DNA of 64,000 nucleotides, taken from assembly GCA_036244855.1 (NCBI GenBank), contig BQKZ01001290.1:3687-67686 (forward strand), in the 5' to 3' direction. The position numbers and the translations under genes were made by a program. This DNA is from Temnopleurus reevesii (taxonomy: Eukaryota; Echinodermata; Echinoidea; Temnopleuroida; Temnopleuridae). Of the stretch, positions 1 through 13,900 are shown in pieces. The notes under the pieces are model-generated. The model searched no databases. It was given only the letters and a program-made list of their open reading frames with translations, and was not told the DNA's origin. Numbering within the stretch: the first letter of the stretch is position 1; each line of letters opens with the position of its first letter.

Positions 1-1691
1 GAGGAAGACTAAAGAGTAATAATAATATGGGTGATGGTTAAGAAGAAGACATTTGTAATCAGAATGTTTTCACAGGTCTAGCAGACAGGAACTTGTTTTG
101 ATTAAATTAATCTTTCTCACACCATATTCATTGAAATCGATATTGAACTGTTGTTATCAAGGCTGCAATCACTCCTCTCTCCTTTGATAAAAGCTCGAGG
201 TTACACAATATGAAAATATGGAATTCATGTTGGGATGGGGTTAGTTGTTAAACACAATGTCAAGAACCTTGTTTTCTATTGAAATCATAATTTAACACCA
301 TGTTCCCAGGAATAGCTATTGAGCTTGTGTTGTCAAGGCTATGATTGCACTTCATACTGAAAGTGATGTTGTTGTTGTTGGAGTTTAGGGGCGTTCATCA
401 ATCCTACTGGATTATCTACGCCAAAATACGCCAAAAGTAGGTTCTACACATTTAAAGTGTGTTGGGGGCCTTCGCTTTTGATGTATTCTTCTTGGTTTGT
501 ATATACAGCTAGATCATGTCCTAGCAAACAAATGAGTTCAATGATTACAAGCACGGGGACAAAGATGTACAATTAATTTTGACTCTGTAATAAGATTGCA
601 GCTCAGTATTTACCTTTCTGATAATTATGTTGTATTGTACATTGTTCATTACTTGAGATTCGATATGTCACCTCTCATCCTGAATTACGAATAGAAACAA
701 TTTATGAGTTGATAATGTCATGGTGTTCATCTACTAAATTCGTAGAAGATATTTAATTCGCATTTGTTGAGGAGAATGATATTTTGAAGATATAGTTATG
801 ACTTCATCTGGAAGTGGAAGAATAAGTCTTTGAAATAAGTGAAGTTTCAAAAGGAAAGCGCAATGTAATCATAGCATCACAATTGTTCTGAATCTTTCAC
901 AAATAATTTTCTGATCCAAATCAAATTGTCTGTTCTGGATGAGTACATACATAGAGCTGCATTGAGAGTAAAGAGACGCAACATGTCATAAATTGCCAGC
1001 TGTAAGCAGGGTAAGACGTAGCAGGAGACGACTGTCCGGACAGCCTGACTACCGGGGCTGAGACACGATTATCAGATACCCATTCTTTCATCTCCATCTC
1101 ATCCCAAGATTTCTCAAATTAATTCTCCAGGAAATTTACGGGAGGGAGATAAAATCGTCACTGGATATCAAAATGCAGAGATGTGGCGAATTCATAGAGT
1201 ATTCACTTGCTTATTCATACTGTCATATCTCATAAATATATCTGATAAAGTGGCAGTAGCAGTTGAAGTCTCTATGAATTCTTTACATCCCATGAATAAG
1301 CATAGTAATTCCCTTTCTGATAGGTATAATCTCAGCAGAACTGGAATTCTGTAGCAAAATGAGCTCTAAGAAATGAAAAATTAATCCATTCATCATAGCT
1401 AATTCATGAATGGCATAGTTCATGATGCTATTTCACTATGATATAATCAAAAGTTGTACAACATCAAGTGCTATTTTTGTGCGTCTCTTGTAATATAGGT
1501 GAAATCTAAATGTTCTGTGAACACTTCTATCTTGTTTCCATCTTATTTCCTTCTCTGTATCTTAGAACTTTTTATAAGGTTATGTCACCTCGATTGTGTA
1601 TTCTGGTGTTTGAAAGCCGAAAGTGCAATTTCAGTGGATACCTGACCAGTGCTTCTATCCGCCTTTCTCTAATATCCCTCCTTCCTGGTAC
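1..1691. other. Intron or intergenic DNA, nothing recognised
   Basis: AT-rich sequence with a short (GTT)n run near 367-380. No gene, RNA gene or clear repeat was seen. Confidence 0.6.
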
Positions 1692-1964
1692 GTGACAAGA
1701 CACGGATTGCTTGGCGTAGCGGAATGTAGCTCACGCCTAGCTACACCGGGCATTATTGCATTAGCTTTCCAGTCCGATCCCTGCTCGACTCGTTAATTCT
1801 GCCCACTCTATTCACCGGCTGAGTGCAAGAAACAAAAGGAGTTATTTCTGCTCCGCCGAGCCCTTTTCCTGGACAAGACTAAGCTCAAGTTCAGTAGGGC
1901 TAGGGACTCCTGTGACGTGAGTGGTTATTGGATACGGACAATTGTTATATTCATGTCTTGTCAC
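1692..1964. repeat. Segment bounded by an 11-bp perfect inverted repeat
   Basis: GTGACAAGACA at 1692-1702 is the exact reverse complement of TGTCTTGTCAC at 1954-1964. The ~250 bp between is richer in G+C than its surroundings. This resembles a small MITE, but I see no clear target-site duplication and no second copy in the window. Confidence 0.4.
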
Positions 1965-4900
1965 AAGCCATTTGCACACCTGCATGCGAGCCCTAATTCG
2001 ATTGTGGACCGGAGTAATAAAATGAAATGTAAGGCAGTGGAAAGCAAACGTGTTGGAAGACGAGTATGCGGAGAGAAAAGAGGTAGCAATGGGTGATGGG
2101 AGGGCTGAGTGATGTTAAGATGTAGGTTGAATAAAAGAAGGAATAATTTGTTGAGAAATATAAGTTTCATTTGATGCACTTGTCAGAACTTATTGTGTTT
2201 AAGTCAATTTGCAATTCAGAGGGGACAAGAGAAATGTGACCTTCTTTTTGTATGATTTGATTTAGATTGTAAGGGAACATGATTATTGGGGAGGAATTCT
2301 AATATATTGATACAAAGCAACTTGCTTTGTTGCACACATTGCAAAAGCTTTCTAGTCACATTTGATCTCAAGTGCACTTATTTATTGAATTTCAAAATGT
2401 ACATCATGTCATATTGTAAGTGAAACTCATTTACAGAATGACAGAGAGACTTGATAAAGTGATAATGGAAAATATGAAATTATGCAGTAACTGAAGCAAT
2501 AATGATTTTAAAGACTTTTAATGCTTTCAATTTTTACCATTTTTTCTGTTGCATTTGGTATTTCCAGTGTGGACTTTAACTTGAAAATAGAGAGCAATTA
2601 GAGACAATTGAAAACGTGCCCACCAAGTGATAAGCAATCAACCAAAGCAAGAAAATATTGTTGCAATTCTATCTTGTATCCTATTTTGTGGGCAATGTGT
2701 TTACTATGGTGTGCTTGTGGGTGATGCCTGGCCTCCGAGCAACAATAGAGGGAATATGTTTGCGTTTGCATCCACAGAATTAATGATTTGTTTCCTGTGT
2801 ACAAAAGAAATATCTTTTATTTTGTAAAAAAAAAAGTCAGCAAATATGAGATAGAAAGGAGACAACCTTGACAAGTAGTGAGTGGCAGTTATTTTCATTT
2901 ACTCATTCTCACCATATTCTCATGACTTAAAAAGGGGGAAAATACTAACTGTAAGCAATAAATTTGTGCTAGCATTTAGCCTTCTCAAGAAATTGAATTC
3001 TTCAATAGAAAATGCTTTTGGTATTAATCAGTGTTTTCTCAGACTGTATGCCAGTAACTTGTCATTCTTATGATCAGTACAAAACTTTCATATCTTCAGT
3101 TTAGAGAAACATATCCACATGAAATGACCACTTCCTCCCATTTCAAGATACTGTCACAATGGGAAGGTTTCATTTCTATCCTTTTTGGTAATATTTGGAG
3201 ATGCAGATGATACAATCAAAGAAAAATCATACAGTCACTTGTCAAGTCTAATAAAATATAATGCATGAATATTTATTCGCTCTAAAGCTCTATTAATCCG
3301 TTGGTAAAATTGAACGATTGGTCAATTTCTGAGAAACTATCACATTTGTTGAGCAGAACTTGTGTACAGTGTACTTTCCATTCTGGGTGTTGAATAATTC
3401 ATTGTATCTTTCATTGGTATTTAGGTTTTATCTAGGGTAATGCACTGCTCTGCTCTAGATACATAACTATGTCCAGCTTGTTCTTAATGCCTGGTTTAGG
3501 AGCACATTCACAATCGTTTATGTGGTTAGATTTGAAGGCAACGTTGTGGCTTTTTAGAATGAATTTTAATGTGGGAGGATCCTCTATTTTTACATTATTA
3601 CAATGGATGATCAAATTGAATGTCTAATGAAAGGCATTTTGGTGAGAATTTTCCCAGATATGCAGAGCCTAGAATAATACGCATGGACAAAACAAGTTTG
3701 ATATATTGACTCTTCTGATATTAAAGTTTGATGTATCAGAACTACAAATCAATTAATTACAAATGTGTTTCTGGAGGTCTATATTTGTACAAACGAAGAA
3801 AAATGGTAATGTAACGGTTATTGATGGTTACTGTTAATTTAATTTCTTGAATTAAAGGTGCCATATTGTAAATAGGGCCAGTGTCATAGTCAGTAGAGTT
3901 GCCTTATGGACAATGTGTGGAATATTTCTGATTAATTAAAAAGCCCAGTAAGAGAGCCATGATCAATTTTACGCCCATCTCTGTCCGTCTCTCCATCTTT
4001 CTTTATTTATTACCGTCTCTCTGTCTATCAAACACTCTCTCATTCTCTCTGTTAAATAGTGAAAGAGTATAGGAAGAAGACAGGGGTCCTTGAAGGCTAT
4101 TTGTCGCCAAACAAACACCATCATTCATCTCCATTCTGATATTGATGGTTGCCATGGTAACCAATTGTGATATGTCTCAATGTCTGCTTTCATGATGAAG
4201 GATGGTGCAGGTTGAGGAACACAGTAATATTTTCATCTCTGACAAATTGATGTGGAGGCTCTGACGCTTCAGGAATTTGTTCAGGTTAAATGTTGATAAA
4301 TGATGAATGCAATCCCATCTCACACTTGCTTGGCAACAGGGCATAGCATTGGCGAATTCCATGTCATTACAAGAATTAACAAAAAATTGAAATGAATAGG
4401 TAATTAATTTGTGAACCATTTTACTTGCAAGAGTATAGAGTGTTTTGACGTCACAGACTGCCACAGGGGCTTTCCATACAATGCTAACTTCTAATTTGTT
4501 AGACTCGACTGAATGAACAATCCCCATGTTGTGCAAATGAGTGTGAAATTTGACTTTGAATTCAAAGAAATGTTTCCACTTTGGATCGAAATGAAACTGA
4601 AAGTTTGAAAGAGGAAATCATTTGGTGGAATGACTTTTGATGTATGAATTGTTTTTAAATATATACTAAGGGCTGTAATTCTGTTTCTTAGCAACCTCTG
4701 ACGTTTGCATTCATCGCTACATTGTGATAGACCCAATATTACAGCATCCGGTTAAATGTAAGACTTTGAATCATGTCAACCACATCTAGCCATAAAAACC
4801 ACTTCAGGTTTAGCTTCAGTTATTATTAGTTTTGGGAGACTTCAATGGAAAGTTATGCATGAAAATTTATTGAATGGTATTTATTGGATGGTGTTTGAGT

Positions 4901-5996
4901 ATTATACAAAGTTTTATTGAAAGTACTGAATATGACTTATAACACCAGGCTCCGTTTTGAAATTTCCTTGTGTTAAAGCCTTGTTGAAGGAAATATTATG
5001 GCAGATGAATCATCTGGAATAATTTAGGAATAATAATGAAACTAACTTTCCATGATTTAAGGTCTGTTTGCGATAGGAGTAAGGATATTTGAATGAGGTA
5101 AAAGATCGAGTGGAGATTTCAATGAATATTGATTGGAATGTTGCTGCATACGTAATCTAATGTAAGTGATAGATTATTATTTTTCCCTAAAATGTTTAAT
5201 AGTACCTTTAAGAAGACATGAGACCAGTACCCTCTGGAATGATCTCATTAAATGGGTGGGTGCAGATGGCCGCAAACTCCTCTCGTTACTGTCCACATTG
5301 ACACAGGCGTCAGGTTGTGAGATCATATCGTGGGCGGCTGAAATTGAAAGTTGATGGGAAGATAATTACGGAGAAGTGAGAAATATGTGACTGATAGGCA
5401 GATGGCTATCATCAAGAACCCAAACTTTACTTTAAAAAAATGTTTGAAAATAATGGATTTTTAAAGATAATGTTGATAAAAGTTCATTGTTTCGGTGAAA
5501 TTTTTTTTTTCGTAGTCTGCGGATAAAATGAACCTTATTCTTTGTATCAACATCTTACGATTTAGTTCTACTGTGGTTTGATATCAAATTTTAAACTAAA
5601 ATCATAAAAACACTTTTTTTTCTTCACATAAGGAATAATGCAGCATTATTAAATATCAGTGTAATACAATTTATTTTGGGAATTCAAATTTCTAGATGCC
5701 TCTCAAACATACAGGTATAATATTATAGACAACAACCGTGTTCTTTCACATAAAGAGTGGTTCCTGTACGGGCCGGAGTTGTTCCTGTATCTTTGAAATT
5801 ATATTGGGAGGGGTCTTGCTTTGTCCTCATTTCTTTCTTTCAGGGAATGAAATTTATGACTTCCGACCTTTCTAAACCTGACCTAGATTTATGCTATTTT
5901 CAACGGGATGGAGATCATAAGAGGGAGCCCTTTTAGTTTATGGTGCTGCCTATTTCAAAATGGATCTTCAAACTAAATCTTCATTTGATATATATG
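1965..5996. other. Intronic DNA, no gene seen
   Basis: AT-rich. Apart from the X-box at 4147, nothing recognised. The minus-strand open frame at 4177-4536 (119 codons) has no known domain and is taken as chance. Confidence 0.55.
4147..4162. promoter_or_regulatory. RFX-type X-box palindrome
   Basis: GGTTGCCATGGTAACC matches the X-box pattern GTTRCC-AT-GGYAAC except for G/T at one symmetric pair. It is followed by CAATTG. RFX factors bind such sites in ciliary and neural genes (family knowledge). Function here is inferred. Confidence 0.6.
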
Positions 5997-7655
5997 AAAT
6001 ATACTTTATTTCTGATATGATTATCGAGCAAATGTGAGTGTTACAAGTATTACAACTACTAGTCCTTAAATTATTAAGCAGATAAAGAATCTGCTTTTGA
6101 TGTTCATACTTGCAGAATTGCCAACAATACTGGAATACCCATGATATCAATTTAGGGCATACTTCCATCTCAAGTGAGCTGCAAAGCCCATGGCATTTGT
6201 TACTATGCCTTCACTCTGAATAAAAAAATTGTTTAAATTTTGAATGAATAAATGAATAAATGAAATTGCTTTTGTATTGAAAACATTTACAATTTAGAAA
6301 TACAGGGATTTTCCCATATTCAGCCCGCCCATCAAGTGATGCTGGTCTTCCATGGGGATTGTGTACACCAAAAACACAGTTGTTTGGTTGGTTAAATTGA
6401 TTTTGATTTCTGTCCTCATATTCTTGAACATTTGGTTCATGCCCATTATCCCATTTACCGTGAATACAGACATCTTGAGAAATGTTGATCTAGAACCAGG
6501 GTCTAATATTTATCAAGGTGTTGGAGGGTTGGAAGGTAGGTTGGGTGCATACAGGAAGTCAATTTGTGTGTCGTTGATTGAAGGCTAGGACATGGCAGAT
6601 TAGGGAGCTAGTACTGACAGGTGAAACTACACTAGGCGATAACACTAAAGCTGCGTCTGCACTATAGCGAGTTTTTGAGTTAGCGCGCTAGCTCTGATCC
6701 GGGTAATTAGCCCGATCAGAACTAGCTCGAGCTAATTTGCAGTGCAGACGCAAACAGTGAGCTAATTCACTGAAATATCTCGAGCTTAACAAGCCCAAGA
6801 TATCTTGGGCTAGTTTCCAAAATAGTGAGCTAATTCGGGAAATAGCTCACTAACTCGCTCGTATTTGCCGTAGTGCAGATCGCGCTCGCGCTAATTCTGC
6901 GACTCGGGCTAATTTATTCATGGCGTTGTGTGGGCGCAGCGGAGCATGACAGCCAGGCCCATACGTACGAGTTTCTTCGCACAACAACCACGTGCTTATG
7001 TTCCGAGACTGCGCATGCTCGAGAACTAGACCAAGCTCGGAGTGGGCTAATGCAGCTCCCGCTCGCGCTCTCTCTCTCGGAAAAAGACAAGCTCGAGATT
7101 CCAAACTCGCTATAGTGCAGACCAAGATTGTCAATCTCGAGATTAATTGCAAAGATGGCTGATCAGGCTAAAATCTCGAGATCAAGGAAACTCGGGCTAG
7201 TGCAGCGCCGGCTTAAGGGACCATGTTAAACGTGTACATACATTTGAGGTGTTATATTTCTTAAATTACCCAAAGACAGCTGCCCAGCATGATACCAAAC
7301 ACACTGTAATCATTTTCACACATGAGTGATTTCACTAATGTTTTATGCTCCACTGCACATCCCGAAATTAGCCCGTAGTGGAGTGAAACAATCGAGAGGT
7401 CCCCAACTTTTTAGTAGTACACTGGTACAACTATCCCCTCGATATCCTGCCACTCGTTCTCTAACCGTTAACCTGTTTTTCTAGCTTTTTGCAGTTTGTC
7501 TTGTTTGCGGAATTCCCTTCATCCGTTGCCTCTTGCTCTCTTTTTTCAGTCGAAACTCTGCGTTCCCACACTCTTTTTATCCCTTTCCCTCTCCCTTTTT
7601 TGTCTCCTCTCTCACCTCCTCCCTCTTATCTCTCATTGATCTCCTCTTCCCTCAC

Positions 7656-7690
<35 letters not shown>
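5997..7690. repeat. Dispersed repeat, copy A (interrupted)
   Basis: From about 6001 to the CT tract near 7690 this sequence is closely similar to 16290-17420 (estimated about 90-95% by eye). Shared landmarks are the TGAATGAATAAATGAATAAA run near 6240, the block at 6349-6600, and the block 7245-7660 ending in the CT microsatellite. Copy A holds an additional ~570 bp (6646-7215) that is absent from copy B. No open frame encodes a recognisable transposase or reverse transcriptase; the short open frames shared by both copies are by-products of the similarity. The class of element is unknown. Confidence 0.85.
6646..7215. mobile_element. MITE-like insertion within repeat copy A
   Basis: The ends are imperfect inverted repeats: the left end TAAAGCTGCGTCTGCACTA and the reverse complement of the right end TTAAGCCGGCGCTGCACTA share the TGCACTA core, and 19 of 27 positions agree when extended. 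The insertion is richer in G+C than its host, carries internal copies of TAGTGCAG/CTGCACTA, and has many GAGCTAATT and CTCGAG motifs. Copy B at about 16925-16950 keeps the apparent empty site (CAGTTAGGGACC), pointing to a TTA- or TTAA-like target. It has no transposase, so it would be non-autonomous. Superfamily not assigned. Confidence 0.6.
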
Positions 7691-7707
<17 letters not shown>

Positions 7708-7800
7708 CTCTCTTTCTCTTGCCTCGGCTCTTCTTTCCTCAGCTGCTCTTTCCTCAACCCTCTCATCCTCCAATCCCCTCTTCCCTCTCCCTCTTTCTAA
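7560..7800. repeat. Pyrimidine-rich tract with (CT)n microsatellite
   Basis: Almost pure C/T on the plus strand, with a (CT) run at about 7663-7692. Open frames here translate to Ser/Leu-rich low-complexity peptides and are not genes. Confidence 0.9.
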
Positions 7801-7875
7801 TGCACTTTCTCTCAGGTTACCTCTTTTTTCTTCTATTTGCTAGTTTTACTGTTTACTTTGCATCATTTTTTTCGA

Positions 7876-7893
7876 GGGGGGGGGGGGGGGGGG
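7876..7893 (+). repeat. Homopolymer of 18 G
   Basis: An uninterrupted G run. The length is prone to sequencing or assembly error. Shorter G runs occur near 12310, 22240, 34191, 38909 and 46473. Confidence 0.95.
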
Positions 7894-10856
7894 TCATTTC
7901 ATTACACTTCCGTTGGGATCATTTCATCACATTAAGTCAATGCTCGGTCTTCTGGTTTCTGAAGATTTAGGCTGAAAAAAAATGATTTTCTGGCTGAACC
8001 CTAAAGCCCTGATGGAGGGGCTCGGCCTGAGAGTGGCCGTTAGAATTGGGTAGTTCTGAAGAGGCTTTTGGAGAGGTGCTCCAAGATGGATGTATGTGTA
8101 GCAATCAATATGGTGAGTGATGAGAAGGAGGAAGAAGGAGGGAAGGATTTTAGTTCCACTTTCTTATGATGTGGTTGATAGAAAGAGGAATGTAAGGAGA
8201 GGAATATAAGGGAGGAAATGGTAAGGAATAGAGAAGAAAGAGAATGATAAGCGGAGAGAAAAAGAGAGGAAAGAAGTTATGAAATCGCCAACAATTTTCC
8301 GAAGTTTTAGTGATGTGTAAATCAAACTATTCCAAAATTTGAAAGTAGGGCAAATAGTTTTTATCTGAAAGAAATACAAGGTCATGTAAACGCCTTAGCA
8401 AGGCGGAAAAGTGAATCTTGAAAATAGATTTTTTTTTCATGGGGGATGGGTATGAAAAGGAATAAAGCGATAGCTTGCAAGCATCTTATCTTGAGAAAGG
8501 ATGAAACTTGAAATTTAAGTGCAAGAAAATTCCCTAGTGATCTGATTATGCTTCCATATATTTCTAACTCTTTTAAACTTGACCTTCAAAATGTTTAAAT
8601 GGAGACATGCATGCCTAACTTGAAGGTCGATACTTTTGTCATGCCGCCATATATGGCATCATGCATCTTTTTATCTACATCCTTCCTGAATGTAATTTCT
8701 TTATCCCTTGCGTAATGCTAGTACCATCATCTATATTACCACCACCGCTTTCTTGAGAGCATCTATTCTTCCGCGCATCTTACTATTGAATGAAATAGTC
8801 CTCTCTTCTCATTAATTGCCAATTTGCAGTTAGTGATGAAATGCTGAAATGTGTGAGTGAAGTATTATGTCCAACCCCCAGTCCCTTGGGCGAATAAACT
8901 TCCCTTTACTGAGTCCAGGTTGTCATCACAATCCTATTTAGGCAGTAGATCTTCCTCTCTCAGATTGTTCCCTCAGATTCAAGGGCATGGTCACATCCAG
9001 GCTACCAAGTTTAAAGCTGAGATTAAGGTCTATTCCTCTGGTAAACATGCTGAAAATGTAGTTTCGAAGTTGGTAGATTTTGTTGTATGAGAATTGAAGA
9101 GACTAAATGCTTATGACGGTGTTCTTTTATCACAGACTTTTTTTATAATTTTTTTCCTAATAAATTCTGAATATTTATTTAAAGTTTCTTACATAAGAGT
9201 GTAAAATACAGTTGCATCGCCTTTTCCTAGTTTTAATTGTTGAAATCAATATTGGGCCTTTTCATGAAAAGCTTTTATGTTCTTTTTTATGATACTGTAA
9301 AAACACAATCTTTCTTTCATTTGAAAAAAAACAATACATAGGAAGACTCACTGATTGTGAATCTCCCCTTTAACAGGACAAAGCAGATAATGATGTATAG
9401 CGAGAACAGAAATATGGTTGTAAATGGACAGTGGATTTAATATGGTACGAGATTGTAGATGTAAATGCATTTGGACATGACCTCGGCCTTCCATCACAGG
9501 TGATTTAAACCAGGAAAGAGATTTAAGGAGATATTATATGGGCCCTGTTACACATGGAGCAACCATTACAAAATTTCATTTGAATATACTGTATGAGCTT
9601 TTGGTGTATAAAAATCATTTTGTAGCAGAAAGATACAGTGTTTATGTGTGAACAATTTTATACCTGTATGTGCATTGTCACAATTTTGTATCTGTTTGAA
9701 CAGATTTTTTATAACAATTTGAGAAAGTGATTTGGATTTAGTGCATTTAAGATACTGATATTATTTACGTTTGTATGCTTGGCCCAAATGTAATGAAAAT
9801 GGAATTAGGGCAAAAATAATTGCCATCATAGAATCTACTTTTTTCAGCTATTGATGAAATTAATCCTTATCACTTGCATTGTCTGAATGGTAGGTGTAGA
9901 CAACATGTACTAGTTACCGAGCTTGTCAATTCCTGGTTACAGGTCATGTAACATATCATAGCTGAAGAATAATACATTCAGGATGGTAGGGGTATTACTG
10001 TTACTCCCACTGAACATGTACAGTGAATGTGATAGGGACACCAATTCCCACCATAATGAAATATAAATGATATTCAGTCAAGTATGATAATCCTCAACAG
10101 TAACAAAAGACTAGACAAGAATGGGATACATTTTCTATTAAAATGGAATTTAAATCAAAGAATTAGAACTGTTAGGTATATTACGATTTGTGCATGAAAG
10201 ATGAATATATCTTGATGCAAAGCGTAAATTATATTGACATAATTGCAAAGGTAAAGGTACTGGTTAGGTGGAACATCATACAAGATGTTCTGTGTCTTCT
10301 CTTTCTCTGATCCTCTTCTTCATATTCTCAATCCTGCCAACACTATGATGCATACAAAAGTATGTCAATGTATCAGAAACAGATATTGAAATAATTACCA
10401 GCCGTATCTCCCAAGTGTTGGGTCCATCACATCTCTCCCTCCCCCCTTTAGAATGCCATCTCTTCCCAGTAGAATGCCATCTCTTGGCACCCTTGTAAAA
10501 TGACACCTTGTCAGCTACCGAGAAGTATGAAAATTTAAGATTCATTCTTGGAGCAGATGATGTGTTAATTTGTCAGCCAAAATAGCACAGGTGTCAAAAG
10601 ACATCCTTGAGGAACTACATAAGATTGATGATGTAAGTTGAAGTTCTTGTGATGTAATTGGAGTACAATTACCATGGTGTTGAAATGTTGAAGTGATGTA
10701 AAGACAACTTGAAATATTACAAAATAATAGCTGGTGTGAACTGAAGTGTTAAGTTAGATCCAGAGCTCAAGTTTCTGCTTGCCTTTGTCAAATCCTGTCA
10801 CGATAGCTTCCATTTGCAATGAACGATTGTTTTACAAAAAAAATATTTTTATGCAG
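7894..10856. other. Intronic DNA, no gene seen
   Basis: A purine-rich stretch lies at 8085-8280. GCCATATATGGC (8646-8657) is a 12-bp palindrome containing a CArG box. Otherwise plain AT-rich DNA. Confidence 0.55.
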
Positions 10857-10982
10857 TGAAAAAATTGTAAATTTTCTGATAATTAACCATTTGTATTTCT
10901 TTCTTCTTTTTTCTTTCATGTGCATTTCTTGCTGATGTCATCTTCACTCCCCCATTTTGGTACATTGACTAAATAGGTAAGT
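10857..10982 (+). promoter_or_regulatory. Candidate recursive splice site 1 (AATAG|GTAAGT)
   Basis: An acceptor AG at 10975-10976 is followed directly by GTAAGT. No AG occurs in the 118 nt before it (10857-10974). That stretch contains AATTAAC at 10881-10887 and CTGAT at 10876-10880 (branchpoint-like), then a pyrimidine-rich run at 10891-10918, then mixed sequence to the AG. Because no other AG exists after the branchpoint candidates, splicing here would create a zero-length exon and rebuild a strong donor. The bases just before the AG (ATTGACTAAAT) are not pyrimidine-rich, so the 3' site would rely on a distal branchpoint. Inferred from motifs only. Confidence 0.45.
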
Positions 10983-13900
10983 TATTGAGATCCTTAAATC
11001 ATAGACGTCATATTTACCACATCTAAATCAAAAATTTTACACACACTCTTTCTAGTAATGATGCTTTTAAAACTGATGTCTGATTGCGTAGATGTATAAT
11101 GGTAAAGTGATCCTGGTTTGTTTACATCTGTGGTTAGTTAGCTACTAATGAACAAAGTATCGATGACTGATGGATCTTTCATGAATGATTATTATGATAT
11201 CATTTAAGAAGCTGCTTCAAAGATCCACCACAAGGTCAACCTCCACAGTCTCTTCCTAATTGTTTGGATTTATCTTACTATTTCAAAATTGGAACAACAT
11301 TTCTTGATAATGTCAGGGTAAATTATGCTCATTGTATATTTTACCTTCATATGAACTTCACATCTACATCATTTGCATGAAAATGAAAACGATTGCTCTT
11401 ATCAACTGACATTTTGGTCGTGGCTAAATCTCATTTTAGTCATCCTCTACCTTCTATTCCATCTAGTTGACCTGATAATACAGCATGCAAATGGTGCTAT
11501 CACCTGCTCACTATTCCATCAATAGACCGATGTTATTGATGTGTAGTCACTCTATTGGGGCATACAGGGGTTTTATCACACCTGATTTCAACTCTGTTAT
11601 ATTGATTTTAATTTTCAACTGCCCCCATACATACCCCGTTGACCAGTTCTTTCATGAACAAAACATGCAAACTTTAGATAGAATTGTTGTGAGGAAAAAT
11701 ATTGTAGAAATTTGTCATGTTATTCAAATGCATAAATGCTAATCACAAATTTGGAATTGAAAAAAAAAATATAATAATAAGTTTATTTTGAACCTAGCAT
11801 ATGTGAATGGTTTAAAAAGCCCATGATATAAAATGTGCATTCATTTCTTCAGGGAAACATTTTAAGGACAAAAGAAAATGGATTCTGGAGAGGAGATTAG
11901 CAAGAATGAAACCTTACACATGAACTTAATGGCATTAGTGCAATGTGATAATTAAGGCTTATAGAGTTAGTACCCTACAGCTTTAAACATGCTATCTTGT
12001 AAGGCTTCTGTTTTGAGTATGTTTCTAGGTTACATAAGGACATCACTCACGAATGCCCATGATGTGGCAGGCGTTTGAAGGATGGCCTCGTAGCGCGTAA
12101 ATTGGCCACGTAATGCAAAATCAATTATAACAGTTAGCCCAATTAACCCAGCATGTTATCTCTGTAAGGGTACTATCTAGGGCTCAAGAATGCTTTGTGG
12201 TTAGAAGAGCGTGTGAAAGGGAGATGGTCACTCATTTGTAACACCCCACACAATAGATCATTTAAGGGTCTGACGGAATAAAAGGCTTGACAGATTGAAG
12301 GAGGAAAGGGGGGGGGGGGTGGAGTAATGAAGTAATGAAAACTGACAGGGAACTTCTATTCCTGCATCTCAAGATGTTTAAAGATTCTTTTAATGCTCAA
12401 TTACTTTGATCATTGAAGATATCAATGCTGTCTGTGCTTTAAGATAACTAAAAGGTGTTTTCGTTGATGGATTTAGAAATCATCCAGTACAATTGATCAT
12501 TAAAATCTTGAAATTAATCTCCAGAGCCCACTAAATCTCACGATCATATTGGTACATCAAGCCAATTACCACATGAGCAAACACATATATGGAAACTTAT
12601 CTAATTTTCGTATCAAACGAAACATGCTTGAAGTAAAATGATATAACTTGCACGAAGGTTTTGTATCTATATTTCAGTATCAATTTCTATATCAATATTT
12701 GTATCACCTAAAATGACAGAATGGTACTGTTATGCTTTGAACTGTATTCAAGCCATCAATGATATAAAGCCTATTATAAAGTTGTGATAAAATTAATGTA
12801 AATCAGACGCTAGTTGCAGGTGTATGGAGGCTCGCCATCGCTTTGGGCAGCGGAATCGTCCAAGAACAGGACAGATGGGTAGACTCTCAAGGATGCTAAT
12901 TTATTGGTTCATAAAGCAATAAAGTCCAGAGTGATTAATGCTAACTCTTAAAAGCGTCACCGGCCCCCATTACATCATTTTGTGTGCCCACTTTGAAAGA
13001 GCGATTATGGAATATGACTCTATCTTTGGTAGAAGGCAACCACTATCAATCATGGGTGTTGTTGTTCCACAGAGCCCCTCTGTCCAGGTGTATATAGTAG
13101 TACATAAATTGTAGTATGTAACACACAAATTTGTAGCAATATCTGCAGACAGAAGATCAGATATGCTCGTTGATTTTTGTTATTATATGTATTATATGTA
13201 TATTAGGCCGAGAAAGATGTTGTGAATTTAAACAGTTTAAAATAAATGAATGAATAAATGAATAAAGATATCTCAATAAGAATTAGATAAGATTTATAAA
13301 ACAAATTTTCAATTTAATCTTGCACCTATTTTCAGTATATTCTCTATCTCCCTTCAAAATCATATACCAATATAGTTATTGTTAGTTTTTAATAGTTTGG
13401 CAGCTTGTTTTGTCTTCATTGCAAAAGCATGGTGTTGATTCAGCGCCCAGTCAATCCATTTTACAGCACCAGAAAAGTATAAGAACAAAAGTGAATCAGA
13501 CCCATTATAATGTAACACAGAAACACACTAAAACATATCAATTTAACACTGAAGTACATCACAATTACACCAGTGGAATCAGTTTTATTTGGCACTGGTG
13601 TAGCTTTAGCACTCTTCTAGTGTTGCAGAATAAAGGTATGGTATGGCAGTTCAGTCAACACCATAGGTTTTACAATGTACATACACTTTAAACAGTTAAC
13701 ACTTTGTGCTATCTGCATTAGATGTGAAGTTAGTTGGTATTATTCTGATGGAAAGATAAGCACAATACTTCCTGTCTCTCTCATAGAAAGGGTTTCGCCT
13801 GATAATGTTTGCCTGCTAAAAATCTGGATTTAGTGTTTTATAAATACAATACCAACAGAAATGAAAATTCACTGGCTTATTCTTTGGCGACAAATTCAAC

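Noticed and set aside
1740..1800. CCAGTCCGATCCCTGCTCGAC, which recalls a tRNA B box
   Set aside because: No A box at the right distance and no cloverleaf could be drawn.
8646..8657. CArG box in the palindrome GCCATATATGGC (another CArG match at 42235-42244)
   Set aside because: By a rough composition estimate about a dozen CC(A/T)6GG matches are expected in 64 kb, so it is not informative alone.
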